In this document: positions 57,356 through 64,000 of the stretch, piece after piece
Position numbering within the stretch: position 1 is the first letter of the stretch
Layout: each line of letters begins with the position of its first letter
Assembly: GCA_039707465.1 (NCBI GenBank)
Contig: CM077647.1
Coordinates: 177,954,663 to 178,018,662 of the forward strand
Reading direction: 5' to 3'
Origin: Rhabdophis nuchalis
Taxonomy: Eukaryota; Chordata; Lepidosauria; Squamata; Natricidae
DNA: 64,000 nt
The notes under the pieces: generated by a model
Seen by the model: the letters and a program-made list of their open reading frames with translations, nothing else
What the model was told of the DNA's origin: nothing
Database searches by the model: none
Made by a program: the position numbers and the translations under genes

Positions 57356-57955
57356 GAATGGAGATTTTGCAGTATCCTTCCCCTGGAGTGGGGAGAGAAT
57401 GGGGATTTTACAGTATCCTTCCCCTGGAGTAGGGAGGGAGTGGAGATTTTACAGTGTCCTTCCTCTGGAATGGGGAGGGAGTGGAGATTTTACAGTATCC
57501 TTCCCCTGGAGAGGGGAGGGAATGGGGATTTTGCAGTTTCCTTTCTCTGGAATGGGGAGGGAGTGGAGATTTTACAGTATCCTTCCCCTGGAGAGGGGAG
57601 GGAATGGGGATTTTGCAGTTTCCTTCCTCTGGAATGGGGAGGGAGTGGAGATTTTACAGTATCCTTCCCCTAGAGTGGGGAGGGAATGGGGATTTTGCAG
57701 TATCCTTCCCCTGGAGTGGGGAGGGAATGGGGATTTTGCAGTATCCTTCCCCTGGAGTGGGGAGGGAATGAGGATTTTACAGTATCCTTCCCCTGGAGTG
57801 GGGAGGGAATGGGGATTTTACAGTATCCTTCCCCTGGAGTGGGGAGGGAATGAGGATTTTACAGTATCCTTCCCCTGGAGTGGGGAGGGAATGGGGATTT
57901 TACAGTATCCTTCCCCTGGAGTGGGGGGGGAATGAGGATTTTACAGTATCCTTCC
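57356..57955. repeat. 41-bp minisatellite, about 14.6 units
   Basis: The unit is GGGGATTTTACAGTATCCTT followed by CCCCTGGAGTGGGGAGGGAAT; for example GATTTT recurs at 57363 and 57404. Since 41 is not a multiple of 3 the reading frame rotates each unit, and none of the three plus-strand frames has a stop, giving a 228-codon ORF with a 41-residue period. Confidence 0.93.
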
Positions 57956-58759
57956 CCTGCCACGCCCACCAAGCCACGCCCACAGAACCATTAGTAAAAA
58001 ATTTCAAATGCCACCACTGGCCGCAAGCATCCATGATATGCAATTGGGGCTGTGTGTGCACGCCCGTGTGCATGCCAGCCAACCTCTCACAAGGCCCGGT
58101 TATGAATAAGGCCACAAGATTGGTAGTGGGACACGGCCCACAGGTTGGATCATAAATTAATAAAATTGCGACAAACAGAAAAATCTAATTTGTACCGACC
58201 ACAAGGACCTGCAGATCAAAGCACTGAGAGATGCTGACATTAGAAGAACAGGACTAAGGTGTTTCAAATACCTTCCTCAAACAAGTCCAGGAAGCCTCCA
58301 AAAACGTGGTTCTCCATTGTGTCTTCATCACGGACCCCCTTTTTTGTGGCCACCGACCCCCAAGACTTAAAAGTTTAAACCATAGCATTCCTTCAAAAGC
58401 CTCCGTGGGGGCCCTGCGACGACATGGCGGCCCACAGGGTTGAGAATCACTGCTCCAAAAGGTGGTTCTGCAGAAGGAATCAATCTGCGGAACCACCTTT
58501 TCTGCATCTTTCACCGAACCTTTTCCACTGACACGCCGTGAAAGTTTCAGCTGCCGATGCATGTCTAGTTTTCTCTCCACCTTCCTTTCCCTGGGACTTT
58601 TTTCTCTCTTTCCCAACAGGGAAAACAGCGCCTTAAGGCCTCCCAAAAAGAGAGCCAAGCCATCTACCACCGCAAGGCTACAAATGTGATCTTGAATAAA
58701 AAGAGATTGCAATCGTTTGAAAGTTGCTTGTAGGAGCGTGTGGGAGTTTCTAAAAAAGC

Positions 58760-59215
58760 TTGTTTGAATTCCCAAGTCTCAAGGCTGCTCATCCTTCTCT
58801 GGTGATTGGAAAAGCCCAACAGAGACTTCATTTCCTTAGAGTCCCGCGGAAAAATCAGGTGGAACAACGGCTGATGACCTCTTTCTATCGGTCCACCATA
58901 GAAAGTGTCCTCACATATTGTATCACAGTGTGGTATGCTGGTTTAACAGTTGCGGAGAGGAAGGCCCTACAGAGAGTGATCAATTCGGCACAAGAAACCA
59001 TCGGTTGTCCTCTGACATCACTGGATAACATCGCCAGATCTCGCTGCTTTAGCAGAGTAAGGAAGATTCTCATACCCTGTTTGGTATCTCTTTGCACTTC
59101 TACCATCAGGCAGAAGATATCGAAGTGTAGCCAGCCGAACCAAACAGGTTTAAAGATAGCTTCTATCCTTGGGCTGTGAGACTTTTAAATTCAACCACAA
59201 TCACTCCATGCACAT
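58760..59215 (+). pseudogene. Non-LTR retrotransposon RT C-terminal fragment, other clade
   Basis: The translation KAQQRLHFLRVPRKNQVEQR, FYRSTIESVLTYCITVWYAG and AERKALQRVINSAQETIG is the conserved region after the RT palm in a LINE family unlike the L2 and CR1 copies here. It breaks off after about 140 codons. The clade is not assigned. Confidence 0.65.
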
Positions 59216-59454
59216 GCTAGTTTTTTCTTTTTTCCTCTTTTTTTGTTTCTGTTATAATTGTTATTATTATCCTTCTTCCTAAGGTAAGAATATAACAGGA
59301 CAACTGTCAGTGGAACTCTGCCCTAGAGGTTATCAGCAGCTGTATATTTACTCTGATGGTTCCCCCCCCCCCATCGACTGTGTTACCCACGAAAGGGCTC
59401 TGTTGCTACTTATTCTAAAATAAAGGGAAATTTACTGGAATGTCAATCAATCAA

Positions 59455-59625
59455 TCAATATTAAAATTGTAAACCGCACCCTCTCCCCGAAGGGACTCGG
59501 GGCGGTGCACAGGAAATTAAAAAGAATATAAACATAAACAAATTATAAATATTTAAAATCCAATTAAATACATTATAACCCTGCGCTAAAATCTTAAAAT
59601 CCTTAAAACTATACCTAGAAGCAAA
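59455..59625 (-). mobile_element. L2-like 3' tail (minus)
   Basis: An (AATC)n tail, CCGCACCCTCTCCCCGAAGG and GGCGGTGCACAGGAAATTAA. It directly abuts the CR1 copy that starts at about 59631. Confidence 0.7.
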
Positions 59626-59630
59626 CAAAG

Positions 59631-60980
59631 TAATAGCCAAAAGCCAACATGGGCTTGTCAAAAACAGATCATGCCAGACTAATCTAATTGCATTCTTTGA
59701 CAAAGTAACAAAATTAGTGGACCAGAGGAATGCTGTCGATATAATTTACTTGGACTTCAGTAAGGCATTTGATAAAGTAGACCATAACCTACTATTAGAT
59801 AAAGTAGAAAAATGTGGGTTAGACAGCACCACCACCAAATGGATTCGCAACTGGCTGACCAAACGCACTCAACGTGTAGTTCTCAATGGAACTGCATCTA
59901 CGTGGAAGGAAGTATGCAGTGGAGTACCCCAAGGCTCTGTTTTAGGCCCAGGACTCTTCAACATCTTCATCAATGATTTGGATGAGGGGATAAATGGGGA
60001 ACTCATCAAATTTGCAGACGACACCAAGCTGGCAGGAATAGCCAACCCTCCAGAAGATAGGCTTAAGATACAGAAGGATCTTGACAAACCTTAACATTGG
60101 GCACTATCTAAAAAAATGAAATTCAATTGTGAAAAAAGTAAGGTTCTACATTTAGGCAAGAAAAACAAAATGCACAGGTACAGTATAGGTGGTACCTTGT
60201 TCAATAGTAGCAACTGTGAGAGGAATCTAGGAATCCTAGTGGACAACCATTTAAATATGAGCCAGCAGTGTGCAGCAGCTGCCAAAAAAGCCAACCCAGT
60301 TCTAGGCTGCATAAACAGAGGGATAGAATCTAGATCACGTGAAGTGTTAATGCCACTGTATAGTGCCTTGGTAAGGCCACACTTGGAATACTGCATACAG
60401 TTTTGGTCGCCACGATGTAGAAAAGACGTGGAGACTCTGGAAAGAGTGCAGTGAAGAGCAACCAAGAGGATTAGGGGACTGGAGACTAAAACATATGAAG
60501 AACGGTTGCAGGAGCTGGGTATGTCTAGTTTGATGAAGAGAAGGACCAGGGGAGACATGAGAATAAGTATTTAAAATTTTGATATATTTTATATATTTTG
60601 TATCTATTTTAACATCCCTGTGCGCCGCCCTGGGTCCATTTGGAGAAGGGCGGGGTATAAATTTAATAAATAAAAATAAAGATAGCAGTGTTCCGATATC
60701 TCAGAGGGAGTCAAACTATTCTCCAAGGCACCTGGGGGCAGAACAAGAAGCAATGGGTGGAAACTAATCAAGGAGAGAAGCAACTTAGAACTAAGGAGAA
60801 ATTTCCTGACAGTTAGAACAATTAACCTCTGGAACAGCTTGCCTCCAGAAGTTGTGAATGCCCCAACCCTGGAAGTCTTTAAAAAGATGTTAGATAGCCA
60901 TTTGTCTGAAATGGTATAAGGTTCCTGCCCACGCAGGGGGTTGGACTAGAAGACCTTGTAGGCCTGCTATTGTATTGTAT
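59631..60980 (+). pseudogene. CR1 LINE RT pseudogene, interrupted by an L2 tail
   Basis: It begins with a [18 protein letters not shown] segment, then [40 protein letters not shown] and FADDT (palm residues present). There is a stop at 60092 (CCTTAACAT, where other copies read a Glu/Asp-His). The C-terminus continues to 60558, resumes after the insertion at 60682 and runs to the tail at 60980. It is the most complete CR1 palm in the window. Confidence 0.88.
60559..60681 (+). mobile_element. L2-like 3' tail nested in CR1
   Basis: About 123 bp: TTTTATATATTTTGTATC, CCTGTGCGCCGCCCTGGGTC, GGAGAAGGGCGGGGTATAAA and (TAAA)n. CR1 sequence resumes on the other side (GACATGA / GATAGCAGTG). Confidence 0.8.
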
Positions 60981-60984
60981 TGTA

Positions 60985-61180
60985 AAACTATACACCTTAA
61001 AATCCCAATTAAAACAATTAAAACATTCAGACTGAAGGTTGGCAAGGTAGATTAGGCCAAGCCAGCCTGATGGAAGAAGAAGGGCTTTAACTTTTGGCGG
61101 AGGTCGTAGTTATTCTGAGTTCGGGGGGTAGGTCGTTCCAGAGAGTTGGGCCCGCCACAGAGAAGGCCCTTTCCCTGTCA
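60985..61180 (-). mobile_element. L2-like LINE 3' fragment (minus)
   Basis: AGGCCAAGCCAGCCTGATGG and GGTCGTTCCAGAGAGTTGGG correspond to the last codons of the ORF in reverse complement. Confidence 0.7.
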
Positions 61181-61316
61181 GTGGGAAATTCATCTTTTCA
61201 TCTGCTAACGATTTAACCAAGCCAAAACAAACTCCAACCACAAAACCCTGACAATATCTAGCCATAAAGAACACATATTGGAAAGTATGCAAGTCCCTTG
61301 GGCTGCAAGGTGATCA

Positions 61317-61615
61317 AACCGGTCAGTGCTAGAGGAGATCAACCCTGACAGCTCTTTAGAAAGCCAGATCCTGAAGAGGAAACTCAAATGCTTTGGCCAC
61401 CTAATGAGAAGGAAGGACTCCCCGGAGAAGAGCCCAATGCTGGGCAGAAGAAGAAGAAAGGGACGACAGAGAAGGAGGTGGCTGAATGGAGTCACTGAAG
61501 CAGTCGGCGTGAACTTCAATGGACTCCAGAAGATGGTAGAGGACAGGAAGGCCTGGAGGAATATTGTGCATGGGATCGCGATGGGTCGGACACGACTTCG
61601 CAACTAACAACAATT
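61317..61615 (+). mobile_element. BovB (RTE) LINE 3' fragment
   Basis: The translation ESQILKRKLKCFGHLMRRKD, RRRKGRQRRRWLNGVTEAVG and VEDRKAWRNIVHGIAMGRTR is the C-terminal part of an RTE/BovB-type ORF. The DNA ends GGGTCGGACACGACTTCGCA, the BovB 3' signature also shared by Sauria SINEs. It is 5'-truncated. Confidence 0.8.
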
Positions 61616-61683
61616 GGAAAGTATTCAATTTCAATTTATTAAATTTATAAACCGCCCCACTCTCCCCAAAGGGGAGCAAAAGA

Positions 61684-62353
61684 TAACGCATTTTTTGTCT
61701 TCAAAATGCCCTAATCTTTTTTCTTTTACAACGAGACCTCGGAAAGTGCTTTACACTCTACTGAGAAAGTAAACATGACAAATGGGTTTTAACATTTTTC
61801 CAATGGGCAGGCACGGGAAACGCAAAAGTTAACTTGCGGGCTCATAAACATGGTTTAAATCATGTAAATTGTGGAAAACTGACAAAAATGCAATGCAGAT
61901 TGTTGAAATCAGCCCACTGTAGTTCTTTGCACATAGCAAAGCTCCCTACAGACACAAGAGGCCTTTTTACATTCATATTTATTGACTTAAAACTCCCAAA
62001 TGCAAAGAAGCTCCTCGTCCAATTTTCATGCCACAAACACTCACAGGTTATTCAATACTTCGCCAAAATTCCAACCTGCCAAATTTTAGGGTATGGAAAA
62101 AGAATAATAAAATACTCTAAAAACACATTAAAAGCCTTGAGATCCAATCAGGTTAGAAATATCCCCAACACTTCTGGAAAAAGAACTCGTAAACCTCCAA
62201 TTGTTATTAAAAATTTCGTCTTGCAACTTCCTTCCCACCCCCACCCCCCCAAGATTTTTTGGCTCCAACGGAAATCTTTTTTGAAATCCGAAAACAACCG
62301 ATTTTAATCATCCAGTATTGTAACACATTCATCCACTGCATTCATCATCATCA

Positions 62354-62390
<37 letters not shown>

Positions 62391-62600
62391 GAAGTATTTA
62401 AATTACTGCCCTCAGTTCCTAGAAGTTACTTTACTACTGCATATCAAGCTTCCTTGTTTACTAGGCTCTGTTTGAGGAAATCACACATGCTTTCAAGGCC
62501 AGATAAATCTCATACCACAAGCCTTTTGTAACAAGATTTCTGAAAAGCAAGCACACAGGGCTGACACCAATTTCATTCTCCTGCCCTAAGCCATTTCCAT
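61684..62600. other. AT-rich sequence without recognised genes
   Basis: Contains an (ATT)n microsatellite at 62355-62392. The 157-codon ORF at 61834-62307 has no family signature I know. It could be UTR or intergenic sequence. Confidence 0.4.
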
Positions 62601-62610
62601 GCCTTTAGAC

Positions 62611-62839
62611 CAGAGGTCGACAACCTTAAACACGCAAAGAGCCACAAGGGTCCTAACCAGAAACCCCCCCCCCCCGCCCTCCCCGTTCAATTCTGGAGCC
62701 TACCAGAAGTCCGGTTCCTTCTAACGCAGCATCCTTTTAACTCTACCTGTCCTAACCGAAAGCCCTATCAATTGCGGAGCCGCAGCAGAGGGATGAAAGT
62801 GCCACATGCGGCTCCAGAGCCATGGGTTGCTGACCCCTG
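62611..62839. mobile_element. hAT-type MITE, 229 bp, perfect 8-bp duplication
   Basis: It starts CAGAGGTCGACAACC and ends GGTTGCTGACCCCTG. CTTTAGAC at 62603-62610 and 62840-62847 is exact. It is the same family as 32576-32976. Confidence 0.92.
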
Positions 62840-63299
62840 CTTTAGACTCTTATTCCATGTTAAGCTTACTGAAGAGTCCGCCTCATTATCCAACAGAAAA
62901 ATAAGAATGACATCAATACAACTTCACTTGCTCTGCAAAGATGACAGCTGACCCCCGTTTCTTGGGCATAAGCACAGCCGAATCAGGGCAATTTTACCCT
63001 GTTCAGATCTCAAATTCTCTGGAGATAAGCGTCCATGGAGATTCTCAAGTCATCCAAACCATGGTTGTCTCAAAGGTGCTTTTTTCCAAAGGCAACTGGA
63101 CTATGGTTCCCCCCTCCCTCTTAATGTACAAGGAAGTTTTATCAGGAAGTAAGCTCTATTAAGCAAAACGTGCCCCCCTTGAGCAAACCTGCAACAGACG
63201 ACACCCACCCACCCGCAAGCAAAGACCCGGCCAAGGAACCGCTGTTTGATAAAGCAAGGCCATGCTGAACAAACCATTTCTCTGAAATGGTCTAGGGCA

Positions 63300-63382
63300 G
63301 GGGTCTGCAAAGTTGGCTCTTTTAAGATTGGCGGACTTTAACTCCCAGAATTCCCCAGCCAGCCAAGCTTTGCAGACCCCTG
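63300..63382. mobile_element. hAT-type MITE, 83 bp, perfect 8-bp duplication
   Basis: TIRs are CAGGGGTCTGCAAAG and CTTTGCAGACCCCTG. GTCTAGGG at 63292-63299 and 63383-63390 is exact. It is an internally deleted copy of the 32624-32758 MITE: one arm is kept and the second is reduced to its TIR. Confidence 0.92.
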
Positions 63383-63595
63383 GTCTAGGGCAATGGTGCT
63401 TAACCTGTGGTTCGCGGACCCCTGGGGGACCTTGATCTCATCAGAGGGAGTGCAAAAACTCGAACAAACGTTACGATTTAAATCTATCTGTGGCCACAAA
63501 GTATTTAAAGGGGTTAAAGGAGTCAATCTCAGTGACTTTAGGTTGGGTGGACTTCAACTCCCAGAATTTTCCAGCCAGCATAGTGCATTTTTTTT

Positions 63596-63665
63596 CTTCT
63601 TTCTTTCTTTCTTTCTTTCTATCTATCTATCTATCTATCATCTATCTATCCATCCATCCATCCAT
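63596..63665. repeat. CTTT/CTAT/CCAT microsatellite
   Basis: Runs of TTTC, CTAT (the reverse of GATA) and CCAT. Confidence 0.9.
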
Positions 63666-63710
63666 GTTACATGTATAAGTATGTGTGTAGAGCACACACT
63701 CTCTCTCATA

Positions 63711-64000
63711 TACAGTACTGTACAAAAGTATTAGGCGGGTGTGAAAAAATGCTGTAAACAAAGAATGCTTTCAACAAATGGAAGTGTTAAACATTTATTT
63801 TCATAAATGAACAAAATGCAGTGAATGAACAAAAGAGAAACCTAAATCCAATCAATATTTGGTGTGACCACCTTTTGCCTTCAAAACAGCAGCAATTCTT
63901 CTAGGTACCCTTTGCACGCAGTTTTTGAAGGAACTCGGCTGGTAGGTTGTTCCAAACATCTTGGAGAACTAACCACAGATCTTCTGGGGATGTAGGCTTT
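63711..64000 (-). pseudogene. Tc1-like transposon end with broken transposase C-terminus
   Basis: The terminal motif TACAGTACTGTACAAAAGTA follows the left flank. Reading the minus strand, SPEDLWLVLQDVWNNLPAEF is in one frame and VQRVPRRIAAVLKAKGGHTK in another, then a stop. This is the C-terminal part of a Tc1-family transposase with a frameshift near 63915. The rest of the element is beyond the window. Confidence 0.8.

Noticed and set aside
57249..57935. 228-codon ORF of a repeated GDFAVSFPW-like peptide
   Set aside because: Arises from a 41-bp minisatellite whose frame rotates; no start context, splice structure or family similarity.
61834..62307. 157-codon ORF as a gene
   Set aside because: No recognisable family, AT-rich low-information composition and no splice or promoter evidence.

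Overview
The window is vertebrate nuclear DNA, most likely from a squamate reptile and quite possibly a snake. The reasons are one spliced vertebrate gene, a mix of CR1, L2 and BovB LINE pieces, tRNA-derived SINEs, many short hAT and Tc1/mariner elements, and long GATA arrays like the Bkm satellite first described in snakes. Species and chromosome cannot be read from the sequence. There are no bacterial-type operons, no CRISPR arrays and no rRNA genes.

The only host gene I can support is RBM23 (CAPER-beta, an SR-like splicing factor and paralogue of RBM39). It lies on the minus strand from about 44.5 kb down to its stop codon at 18062. I placed 13 coding exons by matching reading frame, splice sites and the known family layout: N-terminal acidic/RS region, RRM1, RRM2, and an Ala/Leu-rich tail ending in QTM. 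All splice phases agree and give a 447-residue open protein (431 without one 48-nt exon, 464 from an upstream in-frame ATG). A 5' exon lies at 44377-44505 and a candidate non-coding 3' exon at about 15742-16819. The first exon and promoter were not found.

The rest is almost all repeats. 0-8.6 kb: inverted SINE pair, L2, solo LTRs, a 138-bp satellite made of a CR1 tail, a GC-rich segment with RFX-like X-boxes, and a 492-bp tandem repeat. 9-15.5 kb: MITEs, two hAT elements of about 1.1 kb, and a 0.8-kb GATA array. 17-19.6 kb (RBM23 3' side): tandem repeats, including a 237-bp higher-order repeat. 20-44 kb: RBM23 introns filled with nested LTR, L2, CR1, hAT and Tc1/mariner copies. 44.7-51 kb: a nearly full-length L2-like LINE whose 1086-codon ORF is open and keeps its endonuclease and reverse transcriptase catalytic residues. 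51-64 kb: LINE fragments, a 41-bp minisatellite, a BovB fragment, hAT elements with perfect 8-bp target duplications, and at the right edge a broken Tc1-like transposase.

I found no undescribed multi-gene system. The best leads are in RBM23 (a possible N-terminal extension, an extra proline-rich micro-exon, a stop codon that survives splicing, a weak donor), the possibly active L2 copy, and some unusual repeat structures.
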